DNA of 64,000 nucleotides, from assembly GCA_963920525.1 (NCBI GenBank), contig OY986438.1:192794962-192858961 (forward strand), read 5' to 3'. The DNA comes from Dichetophora obliterata (taxonomy: Eukaryota > Arthropoda > Insecta > Diptera > Sciomyzidae). Made by a program: the position numbers and the translations under genes. Below, piece after piece: positions 30,855-43,449 of the stretch; the stretch's first letter is position 1; each line of letters opens with the position of its first letter. The notes under the pieces are model-generated. The model was given only the letters and a program-made list of their open reading frames with translations, searched no databases and was not told where the DNA came from.

Positions 30855-33283
30855 GGGGGTCCTCTGGTAATCCAAAAAATTTTTTTTCGATTTTTTTCAT
30901 ATTTCTATTGCTCAGATACTCAAAAACATTTTCCCAAAAGGATTTTTCAAAATTCGAAATAGTTTAGGAGATACAGGCATTTTTGTGTAGGTATGTTTTC
31001 GTCAAAATAACGCATCAGCAAAGTTGTTTATTTGCCTGCAGTCATTAGTCGAAAATTCTGTGGAATTCTTCCAAAATATGTATTGATATTACAAAATATA
31101 CACACACAGTATGTATACATGCAGTATGTATACATGCATGTTTTGATTTAGGGGTTGAAATGATTTTGAGCCCAGGTGTTCACATGAAAGAAGCAAACGA
31201 ACGAGATTCAGTTTATTTTCGAACGCTGAAAGCTACGCGTGCGCGATAACTGCTGTTGTAAAATAAAAGAAAAATCGTTTTGTGTTTTTTTTTTTGCTAT
31301 GGATAAAAAAAGCCACCCAAACGCGCCGCGTAAGTACGCGTATCGAACAAAAAAGAGGCATTTCCGTGGAAACCAGCACTCCCAAGTAGAGGACACCGAC
31401 TTTGCCAGCACATCGGCCAAAAAATTGAAGAAAACGCAAGACAATGAAGTCATCATCGAAAACAACCTCCAGTTCTGTTTCTTGGAATTTTTTTCATTTT
31501 TCCAAACGCTTGCTGCTCTGGTTATCTGCGCCCAATGTAAACAAAAAATTCGATTTGGAAAAACATGTATGCGTGGAGTCGGCTTCAAAGTGAGTCTGCA
31601 GTGCCAATGTAAAGCTACACAGTATATTAATTCTTCGCCGGTGGTCGGTAAATCTTTTGTTGTAAATCGCCGGTTGATATTTGCCATGAGATTGCTTGGA
31701 ATAGGGAGAGAAGGTATTAATATGTTCTGCGGATTAATGGACATATGCCAAGGATTGTGCCTTGATGCGTACTATGGCACCTTGAAAAACATGCACGTGT
31801 CTGCTGAAGCAGTTTACAAGCAGTGCCTGTTGAATGCGGTTAAAGAAGAGCAGGAACAGCAGAAAGAAAAAAATCCTGACTGTGACTCCTCAGTGCTGAC
31901 CGTTTCAGGGGATGGCACCTGGAAAAAACGGGGATTCTCGTCTCTTTTTGGTGTTACTACGCTCGTCGGTAAACATACCAAAAAAGTGGTTGACTCCGTT
32001 GTCAAATCAAGCCTTTGCCAGGCATGCAAAATGTGGGGGAAAAAAATGACTCTGCAGACTTCGAAGAATGGTACGAATCGCACCAGAAAACATGCACAAA
32101 CAACCACAGTGAGAGTGCGGGCAAGATGGAGGTAGATGCCGTGAAGGAAATGTTTGCCTCATCGATCGAAAAATATGGCATAAAATATGAAAAATATATT
32201 GGCGATGGCGACAGCAAAACCTTCAAGGCCATTATAGACCTTGATCCGTATAACGGCGACCCCGTTGTCATCCCGTTATCATCCGACGATCTACTCAACC
32301 GATGCACTGGAGGTGAAACGCAAAATTGTAACGAATCGTTCAACTCGCTTTTGTGGACCTTTGCGCCGAAACATATCCACTGTGGTGCTACCACAGTCGA
32401 AATCGCAAATTTTCTGGCAACCTGCATTTTCAACGAAGGCTTCACAAGTATTTTAAAAATAATGTCAACAATGGGTATTGTCATCGGCCCACAAGCCGAG
32501 ATGTATGCTGAATCTCGCGACGGAAAACGACTTCAACGCTCAGAGCTAAAAACGTACGCATCATCGAAAGAGGGTCGCACAGCCCGCAGAGCCCAAAAAG
32601 CCATGGAAAACTCGTTTTATGAGATGGAGGAAGGCACACTTTATGGGGCTGGAATTGCCGATTAATATTCGTAAGTATTGTATTAAAAAAATATGTGTTA
32701 ATGTCATTTGTGTGCCTCAAAATTGAAGTCAAAACTTTAAACGCGTTTTTCTCGAAACCATGTTTTTCAAAACTTTGCGCACGATAACTCAAACAGTTTT
32801 TGACCGATTTTGATATATGAGGCATGAAACGACGCAGAATTTACGCCGCTATAGCCCCTACCTCAAACTTGCCGAAAAAATAATGTTTACTATTTTTTTC
32901 TACACTAGACTACAAAAAAAAGGTCGAAATTCGATTTTTCATTTTCAAAGTGGCGGCTCCCCCCCTAAAAAAATTTAGATTTTTGTTTCCGAGGTAGGGG
33001 CTATAGGGACATTCATTCTAAGTAACTGAATATTTTTTTTTTCAGACGATGTTTACTCTTGGAATCGTGCGCAATTTGGACCCACCTTTTTTCCGGAGAA
33101 CCTCGTTACCAGGCCGAGAACTTTCTGAACGGTCCATAAATTCACTTTTTCAAAATTTTGTATTTTTTTCAATAAATTAAGCTACCCAAATCAAAAAACG
33201 GAACTAAAATATCTTTACTCGTTCTCTTTCCACAATATTTTGAAAAAAGGCTAAAATTTGGCATAGATTACCAGAGGACCCCC
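30855..33283 (+). mobile_element. Mutator-like DNA transposon with TTAA-bounded 18-bp TIRs
   Basis: GGGGGTCCTCTGGTAATC begins at 30855, and its exact inverse GATTACCAGAGGACCCCC ends at 33283. TTAA stands outside both ends (30851..30854, 33284..33287). The element is 2429 nt and carries the decayed transposase at 31299..32665. A perfect 16-nt inverted pair CTATAGCCCCTACCTC (32849) / GAGGTAGGGGCTATAG (32991) lies in its 3' noncoding part. TTAA may be a target duplication or part of the TIR; if it is in the TIR, the flanks share only ATTG. Confidence 0.85.
31299..32665 (+). pseudogene. Mutator-like transposase, frameshifted and shortened
   Basis: The frame from ATG 31299 runs MDKKSHPNAPRKYAYRTKKR..., with CAQCKQKIRFGKTCMRGVGF, an FCGLMDICQGL stretch and the first acidic motif SGDGTWKKRGFSSLFGVTTL. 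Around 32040, a G5A7 run, the frame shifts; the next frame continues DSADFEEWYESHQKTC, SAGKMEVDAVKEMF, then YIGDGDSKTF with the second acidic motif, and NRCTGGETQNCNESFN with the Glu motif. The order matches the Mutator-like transposase family common in arthropods (PF20700, from memory). A stretch between YIGDGDSKTF and the Glu motif appears about 100 residues shorter than usual, including the expected Gly-His-Val-Gln-Lys part. One indel plus the deletion make it inactive. Confidence 0.75.
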
Positions 33284-33287
33284 TTAA

Positions 33288-34018
33288 ATTGTGATGGTGA
33301 ATGATATTTTTGCTTTAGAAAAAGGACCGTGATTGGCCGGCTTCAACATGTTTGTGTGCGAAAACAGAGTTTGATTTTTTATAAAAATCGGACCAATTGA
33401 TAAACGATTTCAACTTCTAAGAATTCAAATGAAACTATATAACATAAGCCATACACTTAAAAAATATTTTTAATCTCACATTCAAGCGTTTACTAAACAA
33501 TTTAATTCAGCTTTAGATTTATTAAAAGTTAAGAAATCTGTTTGTTATAATGTATATAATGAATGGCATTGGAATGTAAAAAAAAAATGTGTGAAATAAA
33601 AAAAAAATCGCCCATTTGCTGGTTTTGCTTTTTATCTTCGTAAAATAGCTTAAAATATATTCTAAATCACAGTTGTTTTTTTCTTAAACAATTCATTTAG
33701 TTTTGTACAAAATTCAATTTGTGCATATATGCATTCAATAAGAAAAAAATAACAATGTAAGCTAACTTAAGGTCAAAAAGAATGCATCGCGAGTTGTCAT
33801 TGAGTTAAAATTGTCATCATAATATTTAGATACTGTGTTTGTGTACGTGTGAGTACATATGTATGTGTTTGTTGGAGGAGAATAAGGGGAGGGGGAGTAA
33901 ACAACATTTTAAAGAAACATTTCAAGATTTCATTATTTTGTAATTATTAAAAAAAAAGCTATTCTTTTCATAATGCTGCCATTTTTTGCTGTAAACGATG
34001 AAACTGCATTCCGGCGTA
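33288..34018. other. Intergenic DNA and Dis3l2 3' region
   Basis: A/T runs and a TATATGCATTC stretch. The Dis3l2 transcript must end here, but no clear AATAAA was found close to its stop. Confidence 0.4.
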
Positions 34019-37000
34019 CTAAATTGCATAGTATGAATCATCAATATTATCGTCTTTTTGTTTGGCTTTCCTATGTTTTTTCATTTTAGCAGATTCGAAA
34101 TTTTCGTTCGTCGACTCATCGCGGTTCGAGTTACGACGCGACTTGCGCGATATACCATTTGGAATTTTCGGAATCGCACCATTCTGCTGTTGTTGTTGCT
34201 GTTTCTTCTTGGATGCCTCGATGCTATTCAATTGACGTTGCTTGAGATCAGGCGATACAAAGAACCCACAAACCTTATCATCCCAAATGACCAACTTAAC
34301 GTCAATGGACGAGAACAGTTGCAGTTTGAGTGGAGAATTTTTGGAATTTTTCTCCGATATTAAAATGTAAGCAGGTACATTGCTAGTGTCCACAAGTAGT
34401 TTTTGCATTTTATAATTAATACTAATAGTATGGCCCGTTTCGATGGTGACCACATTGATGATGTGTTGGAAAATTTCGGTGACAACGGCACGCAATGTGA
34501 TGGACTGTTTTTGCTTGATATAACGTTTGAAGAATAAATTCGTTGATTCATCGCCAGCATTTTTTGCATTGAACTTTTGATCATTACAGATTTTGGCCAT
34601 CATATGAAGCTCGTCGGATGTACGTTTGGGTGGTTGGCAGTAGTTGAGAGCGGCAGCAAGAAGTCTACAAGTTAATTTAATTATATAGATGTTGCAGTTT
34701 AGTTGTCTATGTTGTCTAGCAGTCTAACTTACCTATGCACTAAAATATCTGGATAACGCCGTATGGGGCTTGTGAAATGAGTGTAGATTGGAATTGACAA
34801 AGCATAATGCCAGAGATCACACTGCTCTGTTTTACCTTCGCTGCAAAAGTACCTGAAATAGCAAATACCATAAATATCAACAATAACAACAACAAAAAAA
34901 CACCAATATAATTGCTCTTACTTAGCTCTTGCCATAGGCTTGGTCAGCAAAGAGTTTAGGCAAGCTTCCATCGCAGCAGGGTCCTTAGCAGTAGAGCAAA
35001 TTGTTTGCATGCTTTCATAAATTGTTTTGGAGCTGGTGAAATCAAAATCAAAGCCCAGGTTGGCTAACTTTTCTTTGAGACTCTTCAATGATTTGGACAA
35101 AGGCGGTGCATGATTGCGCAAAATGGCATTTTCCGGAAAGCGATCGTATATGAAACGTGCTACTGACTGATTAGCCAACAGCATGAATTCTTCAATTAAG
35201 AAATTGGCTTCCTGACGTCCATCAACTTCATAGCTCATCGGCTCACCGGACTGTGAATTCATGGTAAAGCGTAACTTGGGATTATTTATGGACAAGGCAC
35301 CACCATCGTAACGTTTGGCACGCAAGCTCTTGGCTATTGAGTCCATTGTCAGCACACGCCATGCTATATCGGCTGGTGTGAAGCCATTACAAATGGTAGG
35401 AAAGTCATCAACGTCAAACTTTTCTTTTGGGTTATCGATAATCTTTTGCGCATGTTCGTAGGCAAATTGTGTGCATGAGCTTATGATGCTACGAGTAAAA
35501 CGCGGCTGTCCAATCATTTCTCCATTTAGCTGTATGCGCCAGAAGACCGAAAAGGCGAATTTATCCTCACCTGGCAGTAGCGAGCATTTGAAACACAGTG
35601 GCTTTGGTAGCATATGGATAACTTCGTTAACTAAGTAGATGGAAGTAGCGCGCTCTTTGACGATATTGTCGAGCTCGGAGTCTTCGTGCAAATAATGCGA
35701 AACATCGGAGATGTGCACTCCAACTTCGTAGAGCTCTTCGTCCACTAGTTCTATGGACATGGCGTCGTCCAAGTCACGTGCTGTTAACGGATCAATGGTA
35801 AAAATGCATTTCTTACGTAAGTCTTGGCGATGCTTTAGGTCTTCCGCTGTTACTGGCATATCAGGCTGTGCAAACATTTCATTAAAACGTTCCTCGTAGG
35901 GGCGCACATCTTTCAAACCGTTGTGCAGCAATATAGCTTTAATTTCATCCTCCAAGTTGCCCACTTTACCAACTGGCTGATCAAGCTCACCTATGCAGTG
36001 ACCATGTACATCTGTTTGTAGTACCTTAACCACATATAAGAAGCCGCAAATGTCATTCTTCTGTTCCGCTGTAAGTTGGTCATCGCAAGTAGCAACTGGC
36101 ACATACACCATTGGAACGCGCATATCATGCGGCTTCAGTTTGTAGTAGAATTGATCATCATTCAATTTGGTGGCGTTTTTAAAGGAAATAGTGCCAACAA
36201 CTTCACGCTTGTCGGTCTTCTTAACGATGGTTATGACAAAAGCTTTGGGACACCCATCATCAATGGACATTAGCGTGGTGTCGAGATCATTAGGATCAAC
36301 ATCGGAATCGGGCGATTCGGCGTCATCAGTTATGTGATATAATTCATCGTCATCTAAGTAAATAGAAGAGTTATATTATTGTTGTTTTGTTTTATGTATT
36401 TCAGAAATATTTTTCTTAGTCTGTAAGGGAAATATTTCCAAAGGCTTAAAAATCAAATCAAATTTCAACATAATTATTATCTGTTAGCTTGTATCAAGTT
36501 CGTGCATTTAACGCCTGTGCTTGTTTGTTCTAATAGATATATTTTATATGTGTACATCAGCAAAAAAAAAAAATGCAATATCTTGTAACCAGAACAAATC
36601 TTGTATAAAAAACTGTATTTAAATTATGTACATATTTTACGAGCTTTTATCTCGAACTGGTAATGACATCTGTGGCGATATCTAAATATTTTGGATTATT
36701 CACCAAAACACTCTGACTTAATCATTATTGCGAATAAAAGTCTATAAAAATGTTCTTATCAGTTATTTTGCGACCATTGACCTTAGTTTCTTTTGTTTTT
36801 TTTTTATAAAATCTCAAGATGCGTTATACAATATTTACCAATGCAAAATGAGTGTTCCTTTCCACCCGTTATAGTTGGTTCTGCGACTTCCTGCTCCTTC
36901 TTAGGTTTTTCCTGCACTTCGTTATTGACTGCAACTCTTGCATTCATTACAAACGCTCGCACAATGTCACCATCAAAAGCATAACGGCGGGCTACTGGCA

Positions 37001-38321
37001 GTAAAATGATTCCATCACGTTGTGTGCCCTCCCGATCATTGGTCATGGCTATGAATGATTGTCTATTATTTTTACGGTTAACGCGTATCTCGTCCTCTAC
37101 AATCCGTCCCAGACCAGCCTTAGCCAGGCGTTGCGCGTACATCTCTAAGTCCTCCACATCCGGCTTGTATTCATACTCTTCTAATTTATCAGATTGTCGT
37201 TCTCCCAAGCATTCTTGTACAATCGATTTAAGGTATTTAGAAAGAGAATCCTGCTCCGATTCTCGAGTTTTTGGCTTCAATACTTTACTTTTTTGTCTGC
37301 GACGCGGACGATTACGCCTGTTCTTTTTACCATTGGATTCGCTGTTAGTCAGCGGGTCTTCTCTATTCGCTGTTGACGTGCCAGGTAAGCCATCAGCAGA
37401 ATTATTTACTGTGCTCGAATTGGATGCAATTGAATCTTGGCGTTGTTTTCCTGCCGTTGAGCTCACACTGGATTGTTCGGAGTCATGGCGCACTTGACTG
37501 TTGCGATTCTTGGTCTGCTTTGGGTCTGTATCTCGGCTGCATGTTGCTTGCATGCATAGCGAATTGGCTCCCGCAGAATCGGGAGCAAATAAATCAAGAT
37601 TTTTGTACTTGTTATTACTAAGCACCAGCTGTCGCACTTTGGTTTCGAACAATGGTCCCTGCAATGTCAGTTGCTGTAACAAATGGCGCATATTCTGCAG
37701 TTGCTCTTCCAGCTCACTTCGTGTTTTTTTCTTTAGCTTAGCTGCTCCCTGATACTTTTGTTGCTGTTGTGCCAAATGAGTTTGCTGCTTTCTTGACGCT
37801 TCATTGCTGCAACAAGATGAGGTATCAGTTTCGCTTTTTTTATTTGCAGTGCCAACCCTCCAAGAAACTGTCGTCTGGGCCGCTTCGGTCAGACGAATTG
37901 GTACTGGCATTAAAGCGCCTATTTTGCTCATGGAAAGCGCTGCTTGTGCATCGTTTTGACGTCGCGTCACCTCCACCTGCTGCACCAGCTCTTCCTGTTG
38001 CTTCAGCACATTTTTGGGACCAAATCCGCGTCCTAGTTTTTCGCGCAGACTTTTTGCTTTCTCCTGCAGTGAATTTAGTTTTTTGAAAAGCTTTACTTTT
38101 GGTTCTTTTGCATTCGTTGCCTTTCCCGCTGCTTGACTATCATCAGTGGCATTAGTATCAGTATCTGTAGATTGTCCACTGTTGGTGTCCACGACACAGT
38201 CTGGTTTTATTGACGTTTCTTCTACATTTGCATTTGTGGCAAAGGGTTTTTCTTCAATCTTTTTTTCTTGTGGATTTATTCCATTAGTTTCGTTAATATC
38301 GGATTTTTCTTCTGTTTCCAT
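34019..38321 (-). CDS. Dis3l2: Dis3l2, 3'-5' exoribonuclease (1217 aa, 4 coding exons)
   Basis: RNase II/R-family exonuclease that in animals degrades oligo-uridylated RNAs in the cytoplasm. Exons: 38321..36866, 36353..34922, 34852..34733, 34664..34019, all with GT/AG introns (512, 69, 68 nt) and matching phases; the total is 3654 nt. Residues 1 to about 390 form a low-complexity, Gln/Ser/Lys-rich, partly coiled extension with a basic [15 protein letters not shown] stretch. Cold-shock domains follow at about 395-485 and 514-610. The RNB catalytic domain covers about 660-1003 and contains [20 protein letters not shown], with the metal-binding Asp residues 673, 679, 681 and 682, and [18 protein letters not shown] at its end. 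An S1-type region with [20 protein letters not shown] is at about 1090-1120. No PIN domain is visible, which separates DIS3L2 from DIS3. The N-terminal extension is longer than in the human protein. Confidence 0.95.
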
Positions 38322-38689
38322 TGTTTAGTTTTTCACTTGAAATTTTTGCAAAATTTTCTTATTGAGTTACGTTGCGAAATTGTTTGAAAGAAATTTTTTC
38401 GAACACCACTAATTTCGTTTTTAGCATGGTGTGGTATGTTCAGGGACTTTGTAGTTCAATTATACAGCTTTAAGAAGCGGTGTTCACATTCATCAAATCG
38501 CTAATCAAACGATTTGACAATAGAAAATGAACAGTTCAACCTAAATTCGTGCGATTTGCGTTGCGTTTCCAAGCGGCACGCAAATGTTCAATGAGCGCTA
38601 TCGCAACTGAACGCTGCCTGAACTTCAACAATCATTACACTTGTTATTGTTTTTCTTTTCGTTCTCTTTGTCGCAGCAAACTTAACTAC
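38322..38689. promoter_or_regulatory. Dis3l2 upstream region
   Basis: Short leader and promoter region. No TATA box at the expected place. CGCTAATCAAACGATTTG and GTGCGATTTGCG words are present without known meaning. Confidence 0.35.
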
Positions 38690-40020
38690 CGAACGCATTG
38701 TCAAAATCACGGTTTTCACTTCTTATTCCTGTGAAAATTTTTTTCCCACTATAGCAAAAATTAATAACCACGAAAATTCCCATGGTATAAAATTTAAAAA
38801 AAATTGCATCGCAATTAAAAAACCACAAAAAATTCCTCGGACATTTAAAGTAACCACGAAAATCCCATTCAAATAAAAAAACCACGAAAAATACAATTTG
38901 TATTTAAAAAAACCACGATAAATCCTATTTGAATTAAAAAACCACAAACATCCCTCTTTCAAGCGCGTCGGAAGCGAATTTCATCTGGGGGGGCAGTACA
39001 AATGGGGGGGCAGTACAAATGGTGGTGCAAAAAAAGTTCACCAAAATTTCTTCACATGAAACATGAAGAGAGAAAGAAGAGGAAAATATATGATACAAAA
39101 ATATTATCGTTGTAAAAAAACTGATATTTTGAATAACTTTTCCTTTTAAATTGTTTATCTAGCTAAAAAAGTGGGGGGAAACTGCCCACCTTGCCCCCCG
39201 CTTCCGACGCCAATGCCCTCTTTTATTAAAAATTACCACAGTAAATAATACACACAGCACATTGTCAAAAATGAAACAAAAAATTTAATTAATTAAAAAA
39301 AAGAAGAACTCGTATATTTCGTCGTCTGCGTATTGATTAGTCTTTTAGTAATAGTATTCAATAAAAAATATTTGTTTAATCCACCTAAGACCTGTATATA
39401 GTTTGTAAAAAGAGTTCCAAACTACTTTTTAGTCTTTAAAAAGCAAAAAACAATCACGAAATTCTTATCTTTTTAACAATTATTGTTGCTATAAGCAAAA
39501 TTCTATTCGACTGAAAATTCGATGAACAACGAAAATTTTGACTGAGTTTGACGTTCGATACTCGTTGTTCGATAAAAGATTACTTGGAAAGCTACTCGTA
39601 ATAAATCAATTTTAAAATACCAATTTTGTATATTAATAAAAAAAGGGAAAAAAATCACTGAATTAAATTTTCCCAATGCATGTAATTATATCAAAAGTGA
39701 AAGAACTTCCCACCAAACTAAAGTATCTGAAATCTTAATGAATTCGTTGCGAAAATCATATAGATGGGTTGATACGATTTTGACAATGAACAAAATATGA
39801 AAAATATACACTTTTATGTATAAATTTATACATATTTTAACTGAAAAATAAAAATAATTCCTTCAAAACAAAAAAAAATCCCACAAAACAAAAAACATCC
39901 CTCGTGAATTAAAAAACACACTCAATTAAAATATCCCATGAGAATGATTTTTTCCCACGGCAATTACAAATAACCACCAATGAAATTTTTCCCACAAAGG
40001 TGGCAACCGTGGTCAAAATT
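38690..40020. repeat. Composite repeat: AACCACGAAAAATCC minisatellite with TIR-like ends
   Basis: Words such as AAAAAACCACGAAAAATNC, spaced about 30 nt, run from 38757 to 38950 and again, more loosely, from 39850 to 40000. Ends TCAAAATCACGGTTTTCAC (38701) and GGTGGCAACCGTGGTCAAAA (about 39999) are partly inverse, so the whole may be one old element. A GC-rich MITE sits inside at 38960. Related blocks occur at 43450 and 56880 in opposite orientation. Confidence 0.5.
38960..39215. mobile_element. hAT-type MITE with 8-bp TSD CCCTCTTT
   Basis: Left end CAAGCGCGTCGGAAGCG and right end CGCTTCCGACGCCAATG are inverse except for three bases. CCCTCTTT flanks both sides (38952..38959 and 39216..39223). 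Inside, G6-G7 runs and GGCAGTACAAATGG occur twice in tandem. The 8-bp duplication with CA...TG ends suits the hAT superfamily. Confidence 0.85.
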
Positions 40021-40689
40021 GTAAATTCCAATTTATTTCTTAAAAAACAGCAAGCCAAAGTGCTACAAATAAATGTCCGAAAGGGCATGGTGTAAGTGGA
40101 GTTTACGGCCCACGGGTAAATTTTTTTTATTATATTTATTAAACATATTTGCGTCTCTTTAGTCCAAAAAAGCAGCAATAAAATTTCGGTCTCGAATGGC
40201 TTAGGAGATAAGATTCGTAAAAGTTAAAAAATTCAGTGCAAAATATGAAGTGTGTGGAAAACAGCCCAAAATAAAGAATGAAATATCGCACAAAATAAAA
40301 AAAATATTTCATCTATGAAATCCTTTTCAACAACAAGATAATTTTATCCAGAAGTACTATAGACTGCAAAGCCTGTGTTGGACTTACTTAGTGTTGAAAT
40401 CCCTAAGCAGCTGTCAAAAGTCGCCTATTAAAAAGATAAAACTAAAAAATTTGCTTTCTTTTTGTGAAATTTGGAATTTAACCATAACAGGCAATTTGGT
40501 TTAAAACCAAGCCTGAAATTGTAATATTTCAAGTATCTATTAAATCATTCGAGACCGGCATTTTATTTTTGCACTTTTGGATTCAAGAGGCCGAAATACG
40601 TTTAATAAAACTATGAAAAAAATCAGGGACCGTAACTGTTATAAGTCTTATTAAACAAATCCCTATATTATATTTATTTTTTAATTTTT
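40021..40689. other. Intergenic DNA, no gene
   Basis: A phrase near 40570 (TTTGGATTCAAGAGGCCGAAA) resembles part of the direct repeat at 61008/63195. Otherwise nothing. Confidence 0.35.
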
Positions 40690-41500
40690 ATTTTTCTGCT
40701 TAGTAATAACAGTTAAATTTTAATTGTTTTGTTTTGCTCACAAAATAAAACTTACTTTTGAGTTTTATTTTTTCCCTCACAAATAATAGCTATTATTTGA
40801 GTTTTATTTTTCCCTCACAAAAAAATACTTATTTTCCAGTTTTACTTTTTCCCTCATAAATAACAGTTATTTTTTGAGTTTTATTTTTTCCTCACAAAAC
40901 AAAACTTTTATTAAAGTTTTATTTTTCCCTCACAAATATTAGTTATTTTTTAAGTCTTATTTCTTCTTCGCAAAATTAAACTTATTTGCGAGTTTTATAT
41001 TTTCCCCTCACATATAACAGTTATTTTTTGAGTTTGAATTTTTCCCTCAAAGTAAAACTTATATTTGAGTTTTATTTTTTCCCTCACAAGTGAAAAATGC
41101 TTTTTAATGAAATACAAAATAGTTAAAAATGGATTGAAAAGTTATAACTCGAATATACCTGAAATTTTCTTTTGTGATTTAAAATACGAATTTTCTCCTT
41201 TATCTGTGAAGGGAAAAATAGAACTAAGAATATAAGTTTTATTTCGAGAGCAAATATATAAAACTAAAAAACTGTTAATTGTGAGGGCAAAAAATAAAAC
41301 TCAAAAAACAAGTCTTATTATTTGAGGAAAAAAATTAAACTTAAAACTAACTGTTATTTGTGAGGGGAAAAATAAAACTCAAATATAAGTGTTATTTTGT
41401 GAGGAAAAAATTAAATTAAAAAATAACTGTTGTTTGTGGGGGGGAAAGTAAAACTCAAAAATAATTTTTATTTTGTGATGAAAAAAAATAAAACTTTAAA
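40690..41500. repeat. Foldback minisatellite of TTTTTCCCTCACAAA units
   Basis: From 40735 to 41095 units of about 58 nt (GAGTTTTATTTTTTCCCTCA then CAAATAACAGTTATTTTT) repeat six to seven times. From 41205 to 41500 the same unit appears inverted (GTGAGGGGAAAAATAAAACT). The two halves would fold together with a loop near 41150. Likely the inside of a foldback transposon whose termini I could not fix. Confidence 0.7.
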
Positions 41501-43449
41501 ATATTAAACTCTTCATATTTTTGAGTAGTGAAGAGACAAATATTTTGGTGTATTAACCCATTTCCGGCGGCTACTTAACTACCAGGCCAAAATTGATGAA
41601 ACTTCGTCCAGAGTCTATATATGGCCCTAAACTTTATCTGGTAAAATTAAAAATTTATACCTCCACAGATAAGGGCTAAGCGGCCTGATGCATTTTTTCA
41701 CCACTAGCTGCATCACATACCTTCACAGCCGTACCTGCCCATTTTAAAACAGCAAACGGGAAGAATTTATTTTAACATAAAATTTAAAACTTATAATAGT
41801 TACTATTGAGAAGCAATTTTCGATATTGTGATTTGAACAATTTTTCCGGAATTTTCAAAAATTAAAAAAAGAACCCAAAAATTGCGACGCACCGTGGGCG
41901 TAAAATCCAAGCAAATGATCGAAACGGCTCAAACCAAATAAAATGTATATTGTCAAAGGTCCATACTAACATAATCCTAACAGTGCCAAGTTATATCACT
42001 TTCCCGCTTACCTGGAGAAAATTCTAAAGTTACTGATGCAAAAATGCGCCAGTTCAATTTTAAGTTTTGCTTGTGCAGTCTTCGCACTAGCTAATCTTCC
42101 AGCAACTATTTGACTAGTAAGTAGTTACTAGTCACTTAGTTACTAGTTACTTTCCTTTAATAGTTTGTAACGGAAATATTCATTTGCAGTCAGTTTGATT
42201 GCTTTTTAATCGAATAAGAATGTGATTTCAATATTGCTCTTTTTCTTTTCCTTTCTTATTTCACACCGATCGGATAAGTTTGTCGTTTCACACCGAATAA
42301 ACTGTGTAAATTAAAAACGTTCGGTGTAAGCAATGTAAATATCCGCCCACCAGTGTAAAATTCTTTTTTAAATTTTTTATTGTGTATGGATTTGATGGCA
42401 ATTTGACGAATATGAACACTCATCAAACGTTTATCAAACCGTTGGATGAAAATCAAAACTTTTGCAGATTTGCAAGTGCCCATTATTGTACAAGAATGTA
42501 CAAAAATGTTACGTAGAGCACATGAACCCTCAACAACATGAACAAGGAACCCTCAGAGTGGATGCAAGATGATTATTATGTTATAACCAATAATAATTAA
42601 TATCTACTTTTTATAATATTAAATAAAAATAGTATTGTATAAATAATCGTAAGGTAAGACCTTAAACAACCTCATGCAACCTTTTTTGAATATGTAACAT
42701 GAAATCTAGCAAGTGGGTAAAAATAAAAATATAGCTATCTCTTTTACTAATAGGTGTAGGATTGTGTGCGACTACTTATTTTTTTATGTAAAATGTTGGC
42801 TACAAACGTGGATATTAAAAAATTTTTTTTAAATTTTTTACAAGAAGTATTAAGCCTTGAACATGATATTTTAAATTTTTGTTTTTCTTATTGTTAAAGC
42901 TTTTTCTAAAATATCTCTACATCTAGCAAGCGGATCAAATCCAAAAGTATTTCGCCATTTTCAGCGGATCTAACAACGTAAGATTAGACCTTAAAAAATT
43001 TCATTATTATTTGTGTCATATATGATTATCGGGTTTTTAGTTCAATGAATTTTTATAACGGGTGCAGCGCCACCTAACGTCTTTCGTCGAGTACTAAACA
43101 TCAATATTTTCGTACCAAATTTTAAGGGCTTGTTTTCGATACATAATCGAACATTTTTATCCCTGTGCTCGCAAAAAAAAATCACACTTCGTTTTTTTTG
43201 CATCGGTCTAACGTATATATACAGAGGAGTAAAACTGTTAGTTTACGCTGTACATTTCTTCGAACTTACCCTTAATATAAATGATTAAATTGGATATTTG
43301 TTTTAAGAACATGTTGACATCACAAAATTGCATAAAAACTATTAGCGCATTCTTTTCTAAACAAATTTCTAACCTTTTCTGAAAATTCTACATTTGTGCA
43401 TGCAAGCGTTAAGCTTACAAAAAAATTTTTAAAATTAAAAAAAAAGTGA
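41501..43449. other. Intergenic DNA, no gene seen
   Basis: TTAACCCATTTCCGGCGGCT at 41554 could be one end of a TTAA-target element; no partner found. ACTAGT/AGTTACTAGT palindromic words cluster at 42110-42150. No coding frame is convincing. Confidence 0.35.

Noticed and set aside
31208..32825. Minus-strand frames opposite the Mutator-like transposase
   Set aside because: The catalytic motifs lie on the plus strand; these have none.
37006..38328. Plus-strand frames opposite Dis3l2 exon 1
   Set aside because: Shadows of the Dis3l2 coding exon with no recognisable protein character.
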